Positions 11,147-20,611 of a DNA stretch of 26,024 nt are shown here, piece by piece. The DNA lies in the NCBI GenBank assembly GCA_009756935.1, contig VZDP01000011.1, positions 1 to 26,024 of the forward strand, in the 5' to 3' direction. Position 1 is the first letter of the stretch; each line of letters starts with the position of its first letter. A program made the translations under genes and the position numbers. Origin of the DNA: Mesomycoplasma ovipneumoniae (lineage in GTDB: Bacteria; Bacillota_I; Bacilli_A; Mycoplasmatales; Metamycoplasmataceae). The notes under the pieces are model-generated. The model was not told the origin of the DNA. It searched no databases and was given only the letters and a program-made list of their open reading frames with translations.

Positions 11147-11515
11147 TTATTGTTTTGGAGCTGATGAAAGTGTGTTTTTTATGCCTTCGGTAAATGACCC
11201 GGTTAAATTAGTAATAGCACCAATAACCCCAACGCCAACAACTAGCAATAAAATAATAGCCCCAAAAATTCAAGCCGATTGTTTAATATTTCGGTAAATG
11301 ACCTTTTTTTGCTCTGGACCAGCAAATTTTGCTTGCAATAATCTAGCCATAAATCAAATAATGGAAGCAACCACAATAATTCCGGTCACAGCCGAAACCC
11401 CGATTAGTGCATATCCCATTACTGCATTCGAAACACCATTAACTGAATCTTTGACTTTGTCAAGATTTTCTTGTATTTGGTTTTGTTGTTGAAAAAGAGA
11501 AATAAGAGTTTCCAT
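11147..11515 (-). CDS. 122-aa two-helix membrane protein, VirB2/TrbC-like in size
   Basis: A 122-aa protein with a Gln/Asn-rich amphipathic N terminus (residues 1-32), then two hydrophobic helices (about 36-60, GYALIGVSAVTGIIVVASII, and 84-108, IFGAIILLLVVGVGVIGAI) separated by a basic loop. Two helices rich in Gly, Ala and Val around a short polar loop, placed next to a VirB6-like gene, recall VirB2/TrbC pilins. It lacks a clear cleavable signal peptide. Two TGA codons are read as Trp. Start: ATG at 11515, with AAAAGGA upstream. Gene real; pilin identity only suggested. Confidence 0.7.
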
Positions 11516-11672
11516 TTTATTTTTTCCTTTTAGTAGAATATGATATTTTTTAAAAATTTTGCTAAATGATATAAGAGAATAAAATAGGAGTTAAAAATAA
11601 TAGAAAAAGAGTACTAAAAAATAGCATTAATTAAAAAACAAACAAAAATTAAATAAAATAAAGATTAAAAGA

Positions 11673-13286
11673 TTAATTAGAAGTAGAAGCAGATCCAACT
11701 ATCTCTGGATTATTGTCTTGGCTTGATTCAGAACTAGATGAACTTGAAGAACTAGAAGAATTAGAATCGTTTGAAGAAGAATCTGTATTTTTAGAAGCTG
11801 GATGTGAAACAATAGATTCTTTGTATTCTCAATCATAAAATTCTTTATAGTTATCTTTTCATTCTTCTCATTTTCTTAAGGAAATAGGATTATCTTTTCC
11901 ATCATCAGTTTTTTTCTCGTCTAATTCCACAAATTTTAGACCACCCATTAAAGGATAGACATATTCATCAAGAAAAACATTATCAAGCCAATTTTTTAAA
12001 GGTCCGATTTTTTCAGTATCAGAAGCTTCTGAATTATATTTTCAAATCAAAGGTGCAATTTTTGAATTGTATACTTTAATCAAATCAGCAGCAAGTGATT
12101 GCATATCTACATTTTGGCCTAAATCAATATTAAAAACTAAGTCTTTTCTTAAGCTTGTGTGACTATCTGGTAAGAAAAAAATTTGATACTTTCGAAAAAT
12201 ATCTAAAAAAATGCTTTTAAGATTATTTTCAATTTGGTCTTTTAAAGATTTGTCTTTATCATTGATGTTAAATAATCTTTGCTCTAATTTGCTAAGAGTT
12301 TTCATTAATTCAGCCGCTGCATATTGGCCATTATAATTTCTCTGAATTCTTTGAATTAATTCTAACAAAGAGTATCAATGTCTTTCTGTTGGGCTAGGTT
12401 TATAATTTGTTTCGCGATAATAATCATCACGAAAATACCTAATATAATTTCATATTCTTTCAGTTTTATCACTAACTAACTTTTCGGATTTTAGATAAAG
12501 ATCCATATGTCTTGGGCTTGCAAAGGCATTTCCAAACATAAAATCATGAACTAACATTTGTTTTTGAACGTAAGTTTTGTTTTCACGCTCTTCTGGAGGC
12601 AGCTCTTTTTTTACTATTGGCCAATATTCGTCAGTTTCGGGATAATCAAACGCAATAGTTTGATCAAAACCGGCATTTTTGTCTTTTAGACCGGTTTTTT
12701 CGTTAAAATCTTGCATTATTTTATCTCAAGCCGAAAAGTTTTTATTAGAGTTATATTCTCCAAGATTTTCTCACGTGTACTTTTTTAATTTTTCATCCAA
12801 ATAAGATAATCTTTTATAATATTCATCTTTAAAATTGCTTGAACCTGCTTTAATATTGCTATCTTCTAACATAAAAGGTAGTGATTTATAATAAAATCAG
12901 TAATTTGATAAACCATATTTATTATTCGGGCTAGAAATAAAACTAGCATCACCAATTTCAGTTACATAATTTTTATCTTTTGAGTATAAATTTTGTGGAT
13001 TTTTTGGATTTTTTTTAATGCCGTTAAACCCAAGCAAAGAATCATTAATTACTTCAGAATAAGTTTGATTTAGCTCTGAACCTGGAACACTAATTGTTTG
13101 TTCAGTTTTATCTTGCTCTTTTCCTTGTGTATTTACAGAACTCTTAGATCCTTTTGGTAAAAGGGTTTCAGTTATATTTTTTCTAACTTCAGTATAAGGA
13201 TCAATACATGAAATTAAAAATAAAGGGCTGCTTAATCCAAGAATTAATAAATATTTTAGTTTTGATTTAAGAGAAAAAGTCAACAT
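11673..13286 (-). CDS. ICE lipoprotein with poly-Ser tail, 537 aa
   Basis: A 537-aa protein with a lipoprotein signal: a basic start, a hydrophobic core and FLISC, with Cys27 as the lipidation site. It is therefore attached to the outer face of the membrane. The body is charged and without known domains. The last 40 residues are dominated by Ser (a run of about nine) with Asp and Asn, a flexible tail. I chose the ATG at 13286 over a TTG at 13304 because it gives a compact signal peptide; GGAG lies upstream. The start overlaps the end of the 69-aa gene by 20 bases. ICE lipoproteins are usual in mycoplasmas. Its place ahead of the channel genes suggests part of the mating apparatus or the cell surface during transfer, but the function is unknown. 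Confidence 0.8.
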
Positions 13287-13476
13287 AAGTTTTAAAAACT
13301 CCAAAAATAATTACGACAATTAGAATTATTCAAAATCCAAGAAAAATTAATTTTCTTTTTGGATTAATTTTCAAATATGACTTAAATCTTTCTGATTTAA
13401 ATAAAAAGTAATAACCCAAAGAAAATCAAAAAACAAATGAAAGTGGTGCTAAAATCAACATTGCAACCGAATTCAT
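13267..13476 (-). CDS. 69-aa two-helix membrane protein
   Basis: A 69-aa protein with two hydrophobic helices (about residues 3-25 and 43-62) joined by a basic stretch (KINPKRK), both containing TGA-coded Trp. The tail is short. The ATG at 13476 lies about seven bases after a TATAAT box with no ribosome binding site between, suggesting a leaderless transcript. The stop overlaps the start of the lipoprotein gene. Its size and position are typical of small accessory proteins in conjugation operons. Not recognised. Confidence 0.65.
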
Positions 13477-13483
13477 ACTATAA

Positions 13484-13489
13484 ATTATA
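13484..13489 (-). promoter_or_regulatory. Internal -10 box ahead of the transfer genes
   Basis: On the minus strand TATAAT (13489-13484), preceded by GG, lies seven bases before the ATG at 13476. It could start a separate transcript for the membrane, lipoprotein, channel and TraE genes. No convincing -35 box. Confidence 0.45.
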
Positions 13490-13540
13490 CCTTTTTTTAA
13501 AAGAATAAGAGAAATTAGCAAATAAATTCATATATTTTTT

Positions 13541-13720
13541 CTATTTTTGTTTGTTTTTAAGTATTTTGTCAATAAGCTCAATTTGCTGCTTTCTTGTTGT
13601 AACTTCAGCTTCAAGTTCGTCCAAAAGCAGTTTTTTTAAATTTTTTAAAGTTTCAGTGTCAGAACCTTGTAAAATTTTTAACTTTTCGTGTAAAACATTT
13701 ATACTATTATCTTTTTTCAT
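13541..13720 (-). CDS. 59-aa coiled-coil protein
   Basis: A 59-aa, highly charged protein with Leu/Ile heptad-like spacing (LKNLKKLLLDELEAEV, then KQQIELIDKILK), predicted to form one long helix or coiled coil. ATG at 13720 with AGGAAAC seven bases upstream, a good ribosome binding site. Stop TAG at 13541. It has no TGA codons. It stands alone between the 336-aa gene and the membrane protein block, with about 65 bases to the next gene. Small proteins of this sort may be regulators or adaptors. Not recognised. Confidence 0.6.
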   Translation of the reverse strand: MKKDNSINVLHEKLKILQGSDTETLKNLKKLLLDELEAEVTTRKQQIELIDKILKNKQK

Positions 13721-13845
13721 TTTGTTTCCTTTTCTAATTAATATATATAAAACTATTTATAGTTTTTCTAAAGTATATATAAGCCGATTTTTGGAGAAAA
13801 CTAAAAATAGACTTATATTTTGGTTTTAATTTTTTTGCTGTATAA

Positions 13846-14856
13846 TTAAGTTCGAAGAACCAAGAGTTTTGTATCAACAACCAAGAATTCTGCTTTGTTG
13901 TAGCCTTGATGCCGTATAATCAATCTTTTATCTTGATAAAATGATCTATATTTTGGTTTTTCGTGATTAATTTTTCAATGGGCTCCGTTATTTTTACATC
14001 AGCAAGGTAAATAAGAAAGCCCATTTTTTGATTTTCTAAGCAAATAACAAGGTCTTTTAATTACAAACTCGAAAATCTTTTTAATTTTAGTGACTATTGT
14101 TTTTGTTACTTTTCAATCAAAAACATTTTTTGACCAAAAATAAGTTTCATGGTTTTGATATCTTCAATATAAATTCTTTTGAATATTTTTTAAACTAATA
14201 GAAATTAATTCTTTTTCTAATTTAACCGCTTTATAATATGTATTTTTGTCTAAATTAATGCTATTAATTAATTTTTTAGATAAAGTTTTGTTTTCAAATT
14301 CAATTGGAATATTATTTTCAACAAACCATTTAAGAGCCTTAGCAATAGTTTTATTGTCTAAATCTAAATTCTGAAAATAAGCATAAGAGTTCTCTACTTG
14401 ATAATGGCTATTTTTTCAGTTATTCAATTTGAAATTTTTAATTGCTAAATTTTTCAAATACTGATAAACTCTGAAATAATTTGCCATAACTAAATTTTCA
14501 AAGCCAACACACAAATCTAATATTTTTTTAGGGATATAATATTTTTTTAAATCAAGCACGCTAACAACAATTAATTTATTAGCTATTTTTTGTGTTTCAA
14601 TAATATTCTCCTTAACTAGATAATTTAGAACTTTATAAATAGTTTTGACATTTCAAGTTTTTGCTGGTCAATTTGTATTTAATTTTCCCAAAATTTCTCT
14701 GACGTCTAAAAACTTACATTTTTGTCCTTTCTTTTTAAATTCAAAATCTCTAATTACTCAAAACACGTAAAACAAGTAAGAAGAATTTGAGGAAAAAATT
14801 TTTTTATTTTTTTTAGTAGTGTTTTTGGATTTTATGTTATAATTACTTATGCTCAT
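13846..14856 (-). CDS. 336-aa protein with possible winged-helix domain
   Basis: A 336-aa basic protein with seven or more TGA-coded Trp, open from ATG at 14856 to TAA at 13846. Residues about 20-95 (FLDVREILGKL, then TIYKVLNYLVKENIIETQ and a beta-like LIVVSVLDL) have the order and spacing of a winged helix-turn-helix. A second helix-turn-helix-like part may lie near 190-225. The C-terminal quarter is rich in His, Lys and aromatic residues and contains two Cys close together (LPCWCKNNG). Not recognised by name. A replication-initiator-like or regulatory DNA-binding role is possible, supported by a predicted antisense RNA covering its leader. It follows traG by 62 bases. Confidence 0.65.
14835..14843 (+). 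promoter_or_regulatory. Extended -10 promoter antisense to the 336-aa gene start
   Basis: TGTTATAAT on the plus strand is a full extended -10 (TGnTATAAT). No -35 match is present at normal spacing, which extended -10 promoters tolerate. Initiation is expected near 14850. Confidence 0.5.
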
Positions 14857-14920
14857 TTGGTAACCTGTCTTCTATTTACTATTTGGGCGGGTTTTCGGAG
14901 GCTGAAAAGCCTCTTTTTTT
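14850..14920 (+). ncRNA. Candidate antisense RNA, about 70 nt
   Basis: An extended -10 promoter at 14835-14843 and a good intrinsic terminator at 14897-14920 (GAGGC, loop TGAAAA, GCCTC, then seven T) face the same way on the plus strand, with no gene between them. The transcript would be about 70 nt and complementary to the start codon, ribosome binding site and leader of the 336-aa gene, and to the stop of traG. This is the layout of a countertranscript RNA that limits translation of a replication or control protein. Inferred from signals alone. Confidence 0.45.
14897..14920 (+). terminator. Intrinsic terminator facing plus
   Basis: Stem GAGGC (14898-14902) with GCCTC (14909-14913), loop of six, extended by a G-T pair, then T914-920. 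On the minus strand no T-run follows the stem, so it should not stop traG transcription. Confidence 0.7.
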
Positions 14921-17231
14921 ATTTCCCAAATTTTTGATTTTTTAGTTCAGTTAATTGAATTTCCTTTTTAACTATTTGATTTTTAATTGAACTTTTATAA
15001 CTATCATCAACTCATTGCTTATCGGAATTTAGAAGTAAATTAAGTGAATTAATTTCTTTTTCTATTTTTTCTACTAATTTAAAATTCAACTCATTTTTTA
15101 CTTTTTTATTTAGAACTAAATTGCTTTTGTTTCCGCTATAATTAACTAAATTTTTTAATTTATCAATTATTTTCATTAGTTCGTTATTTAGTTCATTTTT
15201 TTCAATTTCAAGTTTTTTAAAATATTTTTTGTAAATTATTGAATATTCAGTTATTGTTTTATCTAACTCTTTTTGGTCTAGTGTATTTTTTTGACTAACA
15301 TTTATAAAATTACCGCTTTCGCCATTTAATTTTTTTTCAAAATCAAATTCAATAAAATCAAAATTAAAATTAACTTCTTTGTTTTCATAAAAACTTTCCA
15401 AGCTTTTCTGCGGATGACTTCAAATTTCATAAGCAAAATTCGACTTTATATGAATTGGCTTTAACCCCGTGACAAAGACTCATGATTCTTCAGGGGGCAT
15501 TTGTGCTAACTTATTCACGCTTATGATATTTTCTTGAGAAACTGTTTCAGAATTAGAAGTTTGATTAGATTTTTCGGCTTTTTCAGAATTTGAATAGGAT
15601 TTTTTAATTACGTCTTTTTTCCCAGCGAATTTAACGAAAGTTTCAATCGATTTAATGTCGTTGGATCTGAAGTAAATTTTTAAAGCAGAATTTGATAAGA
15701 TAGTATCATTTTCCTTGCCATATTTAGCCAGTTGTTGAATATTTTGTAAAACTAGTGCAAAATAAATTCCGTAACTAGCGGCGGTCGACATTTTCGTCGC
15801 CATTTGGTAAATCGAAGGTAAATTCCCAAATTCATCACCGAGAAATAAGAAATCTCTAAAATTCCGTCGGTTTGGTTTAGAATTTGCTATTGAAATTAAA
15901 GAAGAATAACAGTTGTTTATGATCGAAGGGATCATTAGTTGTCCGATGTTTGAATCAAGTTGAAACGTAATAAAAACTGCAAAAGGTTTAATATTTGAAT
16001 TAAATTTTTCTTTAAAATCAGGATCTGATTGTTGTACTAGTTCGTCAAAATTTGTTTGATCTTTTGAAGAAAACATTTTCAGGCCTATTGAGTTAAATTT
16101 TGAAATAGCGCCATAGGCATTCACCAAAATCGAAGTTAGAGTATCTGGATTAGTGCTGATAAATTGAGCTATTTTTTCATTATAAAACGAAGAAAGTTCT
16201 TTATTATTTGAATTTTTGCAAATTTCAATTCAAGGTCCTTTGACAAAATTATGAAGAGATAAAAAATAAGCAAAATTTGCAAAAACATATTTTTCTTTGG
16301 TAAAAGTTTTATCGATTTTTGAATAAAGTAACAAATATCAACCTATTATATAAATTATCTCTTGAGCTTGTTTTGATCAAAAACTGTCTTTACTATTGTT
16401 ATCCCACTCGTGAATAGATTCGATTGTTTTTTGGAGTCAATTTGAAGAAACATCATAATTTTGTAGTTTTTCTGCTTCAGTTTTATAAGGAGAATGGAAT
16501 TTGTCTCAAATTAGTGATAAAAAATTTATCCCGCGAGACTTACCTAAATTTTGAAAATCCAGCAAAACAATTTCATAACCTTGGTTTTCAATTTCCTCAG
16601 AGAGGCTAGTAAAAAGTTCACCTTTTGGATCAATCACCATTAAATTAGGTCTTTTGTTTTCGTCTTTGATGTGAATGTTGTATTTGATTGTAGGGATAAT
16701 GAATTTTTGAGTTTTCCCAGATCTTGTGTCACCTAAAATAAAGGCATGAGAATTTGAACAAACATAAAAATCGACTTCATTAGTTTTTCTATTGACTAAT
16801 TCAGTTTTTATTACTCAACCAGATTTTTCAGAAATAGTACTTTTGTTTTTTTTAATTAAACTTAATTTTTTTTCTTTTTGAACTAAAAATAAATTTTTAA
16901 ATTCTGTTTGGCTACCTATTTTTTCAATTTCATCAAAAAGTAAAAAGGTTTTGTTCAAGTCTTTTGAAAAAAGTTTTTTATTGTGCCGTTCGAAAAAATG
17001 AATAATAAAATAAAAAATAAATGTGCTAAGAAATGCTATTAATAAAATTCAAACAATTTCTTTTCAGTCCAAAATTAATGAGTAATAAGCATTAAAAATA
17101 TTTTTAATTGGATTAAATTTCTTTGCAAAAATCCAAGGCCAAATACCCAAACAAATTAAAAATGGAGCTACAAAACTAATAATAGCAATTATAATTTTTT
17201 GTAATGCTTTTGGAAATTGTTCTAACTTCAT
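14919..17231 (-). CDS. traG: TraG/VirD4-type coupling protein
   Basis: A 770-aa coupling ATPase that delivers the DNA-relaxase complex to the secretion channel. Two N-terminal membrane helices (about 10-32 and 50-72) anchor it. Walker A is GDTRSGKT (167-174) and Walker B with the family signature is GDEFGN (465-470), followed by LPSI. PPEESWVFVTGLKPI near 545-570 is the usual late TraG motif. The remaining 190 residues form an extended charged, coiled-coil tail. All segments from 17231 to 14919 are in one frame with UGA as Trp. ATG at 17231 follows the candidate relaxase by six bases, an informative pairing since these two proteins act together. This corresponds to CDS5 of described mycoplasma ICEs. 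Confidence 0.92.
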
Positions 17232-17237
17232 TTTAAA

Positions 17238-18656
17238 TTAACCTGTGATTTTTTTTACTGTTCTTTTATATCAATAAATCAAATTTATTTCTTTTTTAGG
17301 CTTGTCTTCTTGATAATATGAAAAGAAAGCGTTTTGATTGTTGATTTTTTGCAAACTAGTTTTTTTATCTTTGTTATTTTTTCTATTTATCTCTGCAAAA
17401 TCAAGCTCTTTATTAAGTTTTTTCAATACAACGTTGCGGTTCTGGTAAAAAAATTCCTTTTGCTCCTTATCAATGATATTTTTTGCGTAAGAGATAACTT
17501 CAAAATCTTGCTTTTTTTGGTAATCACTAATTTTGTTTATAGTTTGGTTGAATCTATAAATTAAATTTTTAGTCCTCAAGTCCGTATCAAGAATTTTTTT
17601 AAATAATAAATTGATTGTCTCTTTTTTTGACTCGTCTAAATATTTGAAAAATTTAGACCGCTTTTGAGAATTAGAATTTAAAATTTTGTTTTTTTCCAAA
17701 ATATCTAAACTTAAACTAGGAAAATTTTTTTCTTCTGAAAGTTTTTTAATTGAGTCAAATAATTCTGGTAAATTCTTTGCGTTTTCAATTGAATTTTTAT
17801 TGCTAGAACTTATTTTTTCAGAATAAACATTTGAATAATCAATAATGGATTTTTGTAATTTTGAATCTAAGGCTAAATCCCGCAAATCAAATTCTTCAAT
17901 TGCTTTTTTAGTTTCTTTTTTAATTTCACGCAAGTCTTTAACTAAATCATATAAATCTTCTAAATTTTGCTTTGGTGATAATGCAGCTAAAACTCCTTCA
18001 GCGAGATTTTTTGCATATTTAAATTTTTCCCGTTTGTCAAACCTTAATTTACCATCAAATTTAATAGTCTTTCTTTTTTCAGAAATCCATAAATGAATAT
18101 GGGGGTGGTTTGTATTGTAATGAACTCCAGCAAAAATATTTAAATCCTTAATTTTTAAATTATTTAACTTTAACCATTTATTTATTTCAGGACTTAAATA
18201 TTTGCCATGTTCTTCTAACGATGAAATTTTGTTTTTATGTATTAATTCAATATCTTTAAAACTAATTACATAAGACCAAACCGTTTGGTCTTTGCTAACT
18301 CTTGTGTTTTTTTTAGCTTGTTCAACCGGAATTATTTGACTCTCACCATCGGGTAAAATTTGTAATAAATTTTTTTGTAACTCAACTCCATTTCTAAGAT
18401 CTTTTTTTTGCTTTTCTAAAATTGATTTTAAATAAGAAGCGTATGCTTTTGGCGATTTATCTTCTGCTGTTTCCCAAAAATTTTTAACTAAATAATTATT
18501 TTCTTCGGCAATACAAGCATCGAGCCGAGAAATATATTCAAGAAATTCTTTATTGCGATAAATAGCCTCAAATTTGGATCGAATTTCTCAATCTTTAGAT
18601 CTTGAATTAAAAGCACCTTTAAAAAGCACAAGCACTTCATTTTCGAATCCAGCCAT
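17238..18656 (-). CDS. Candidate conjugative relaxase (HUH, MobL/MobP-like)
   Basis: A 472-aa protein. Residues 179-188 read H-Y-N-T-N-H-P-H-I-H followed by LWI, matching the metal-binding three-His motif of HUH relaxases (HxDTxHxHxH type). It is preceded by WSYVISFKDIEL near 135, like the first beta strand region of MobL/MobP proteins. After residue 220 the protein is long, charged and helical (coiled-coil). No catalytic Tyr can be assigned with certainty. It starts two bases after the stop of the 84-aa gene and ends six bases before traG, the classic relaxase-coupling protein order. Expected role: nick at oriT and lead the strand into the recipient. Motif and context agree, but the N-terminal fold was not tested. 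Confidence 0.65.
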
Positions 18657-18973
18657 TTTTAAGCTTTCTGTTTATCTATTGTTGCTGATAAAAACATAGA
18701 TTCTAGTCTTAATTGGGCTCAATCATCGCCTAATAACATTTCTGAATAAAGGTCTGTAACATAGTTAAGTTCTAAATCTTCTAGACCAGAAAGGAAATTA
18801 ACATTTTCGCGTTTGCCGTATTCAATTAATTTATCTTTGCGATTTTCAAGTAAATTTTTAATTAATTTTTCTTTGAAAATAGTGTCAAATTTTTCTTCAT
18901 TTATTCTTATCATAATTAGATTTCCTTTACTAAATTTTGTGTTTAATTTTTAAGCTATCAGTTTTAATTTCTT
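18656..18973 (-). repeat. 318-bp inverted duplicate, right copy
   Basis: Reverse complement of 2105-2422, apparently identical. Here the segment sits in an intact operon: end of the 242-aa gene, spacer with ribosome binding site, the complete 84-aa gene and the first base of the relaxase start codon. This looks like the parental copy. Confidence 0.9.
18659..18913 (-). CDS. 84-aa unknown protein, operon copy
   Basis: Identical in protein and apparently in DNA to 2165-2419. 84 aa, helical, charged, with one TGA-coded Trp. AAGGAAA precedes the ATG at 18913. It begins 16 bases after the 242-aa gene and ends two bases before the candidate relaxase ATG, so it is translated with them. A small protein immediately ahead of a relaxase is a usual place for an oriT-binding accessory, but no DNA-binding motif is visible. 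Confidence 0.75.
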
Positions 18974-19658
18974 GTATGTGTGGGTTTAAATCTTGCTTTA
19001 AAGCTAATTTGTTGTCATATGACTTGGCGGCAATATTAAAAATTTTGGTAAATTGAATAAATTGACTTGCGCGAGCATACTGGGCGTACAAATATTCAAT
19101 TGAATTCATATCTTGGGTTAAAAAATAGTACATTAGCCCTTCGTGTGATTTAGACAATTTTTTAGGTTCCCAAAAATTATCTTTATCTAGTTTAACAAAT
19201 TGAATATTTTTAAAATACCAGTCAGGCTTTGCTTTTTCAAAATCTAAATCATTAGTTTTTTTAAATTCATTTCTCATTGTTAAATATGAATTTTTTTCAA
19301 CCCAACCCGAAAATTTAATTGCATCATTTTTAATTTTTTCAGTAATAATAGGGTTAGTTTTAGAAAGTTCAATTAATTGGATTGAAAGTTGTTTAACGAT
19401 TTGTTCATTTTTTTCATTAGAAAAAAGATTATCTCTATATTTATTGTTTCTTGGCGTATAAGAAAATTTAGAATTAGTTTTTGGTAGTTCATTTAATTTA
19501 TTGTTAGAAACTAAATATTCAATTAATATTTTTTCACTTTTTTCAATTGGTAAATTTGCGAAATCAGGAATATGTTCTAAAATTAAAGGATATAATTCTG
19601 CTTGCTTTAATTTAGAAAGATTTTTTTTTATTCCTCAGTATTTTTTGTCTAGTTCCAT
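18930..19658 (-). CDS. 242-aa unknown protein with C-terminal SIEYL motif
   Basis: A 242-aa soluble-looking protein, ATG at 19658 and TAG at 18930, with TGA Trp codons near residues 8 and 120. No signal peptide or membrane helix. Near residue 180 it carries MNSIEYLYAQYARASQF, which resembles NNSIEYLFSKYSEMQKEHDF in the 265-aa protein three genes upstream, so the two may share a C-terminal module. Its last codons are also present as a remnant in the left 318-bp duplicate. It lies 19 bases after an SSB-like gene. Not recognised; replication or DNA processing is suggested only by neighbours. Confidence 0.7.
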
Positions 19659-19677
19659 TGTTAAAACCTCTATTTTA

Positions 19678-20205
19678 TTATTCAGCAAAAAAATCTTTTA
19701 AAAAATTTAATTGCTCTTCTTTTGTTACTTCGATATGATTTTTTGACTCTAAAGGTTGATCTAAATTTGTTTCTTCTTGACTTAAATCCAAACTATCAAA
19801 ATCAAATTCTTCAAAAATGTTTGTAGCATTATTTTGGCTTAAGTCATCTTCTTCAGGTTTCTCAAAATTTGGTTGACCTAAATTTAAAATTTCAAAATTT
19901 TTCTCCTTTCTTTTTTCAAATTGTTTTTTTGCTTCAAGTAATTTAAAATCTTCTAAAATTAAGGTTAATTCGCGTTTATTATTTTTAACAAAACTTTTAA
20001 GCTTACATCTCACTGCTAAAGGCGAACCTTTTGTGACTCATTCACCTAGTTTTAAAAACTTTTCGTTAAACCCAAAAATAGTAAAAAAATCGGTTTTAGA
20101 GTTATTCCCAACTGCTAAATTAAAATAGATGTAATGTTTATTATTAGAGGATTTAAAACTTACAAAATTCGTTAGTCTTCCAATTAAATTGACTTGATTT
20201 TCCAT
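19678..20205 (-). CDS. OB-fold SSB-like protein with acidic tail, 175 aa
   Basis: A 175-aa protein. Residues 1-95 look like a single-strand DNA-binding OB fold: MENQVNLIGRLTNF at the start, YFNLAVGN, then FFTIFGFNEKFLKLGEWVTKG and a closing LTLILEDFKLLE. The tail (100-175) is acidic and flexible, as in SSB, but ends FLKDFFAE rather than the usual DDDIPF-like tip. The true start is the ATG at 20205 because the frame runs through a TGA-coded Trp at GEWVTKG. It lies 18 bases after a second SSB-like gene and is only distantly similar to it. Likely role: covering transferred single strands in donor or recipient. Confidence 0.7.
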
Positions 20206-20223
20206 CTTGACACCTTTCTTTCA

Positions 20224-20592
20224 TTATTTATATTCGTGGGGAAATTTTTCATTATTTTTTAAATCTAAAGAATGATTAGGTTTTGAGTGATTTTTAGAAA
20301 TTATTTGGTAATCCTCGATTTTAATTTCTAGATAAAAAATTTTTTCGTTTTGAGGATTTTGAAAACTTGAAAGACTAACTGGACCTTGAACAAAAATTAA
20401 ATCGCCAATTGATATTTCATTAGTTATTTTAGTTTTCGAGCCAAATCCAATAAGATAAAAACTAGTAGGTTTTTGAGTATTTTTATTCTTAACTTCAATT
20501 TTAAATCTAACAAAATTTAAACTTGAATTGTTGGTTTGGCTGATAAAAGGAGCTGAAGTAACTTGCCCGACAACCAAAACTTTGTTTAACAT
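20224..20592 (-). CDS. SSB-like single-strand DNA-binding protein, 122 aa
   Basis: A 122-aa protein with the SSB pattern MLNKVLVVGQVTSAP at the start, FVRFKIEVKNK in the middle, FYLIGFGSKT and a GDLIFVQGPVSLSSF segment. It is shorter than a housekeeping SSB and has a brief basic/Asn-rich tail (DLKNNEKFPHEYK) without the acidic tip that recruits host repair proteins. No TGA codons. It follows the 265-aa gene by 19 bases and precedes the second OB-fold gene. ICEs and conjugative plasmids often carry an SSB for the entering strand. Confidence 0.8.
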   Translation of the reverse strand: MLNKVLVVGQVTSAPFISQTNNSSLNFVRFKIEVKNKNTQKPTSFYLIGFGSKTKITNEISIGDLIFVQGPVSLSSFQNPQNEKIFYLEIKIEDYQIISKNHSKPNHSLDLKNNEKFPHEYK

Positions 20593-20611
20593 TATTCTAT
20601 TCTCCTTAAAT

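Noticed and set aside
13302..13304. TTG start for the lipoprotein
   Set aside because: The ATG at 13286 gives a normal lipoprotein signal peptide and needs no rare start; the TTG adds six residues within the previous gene.
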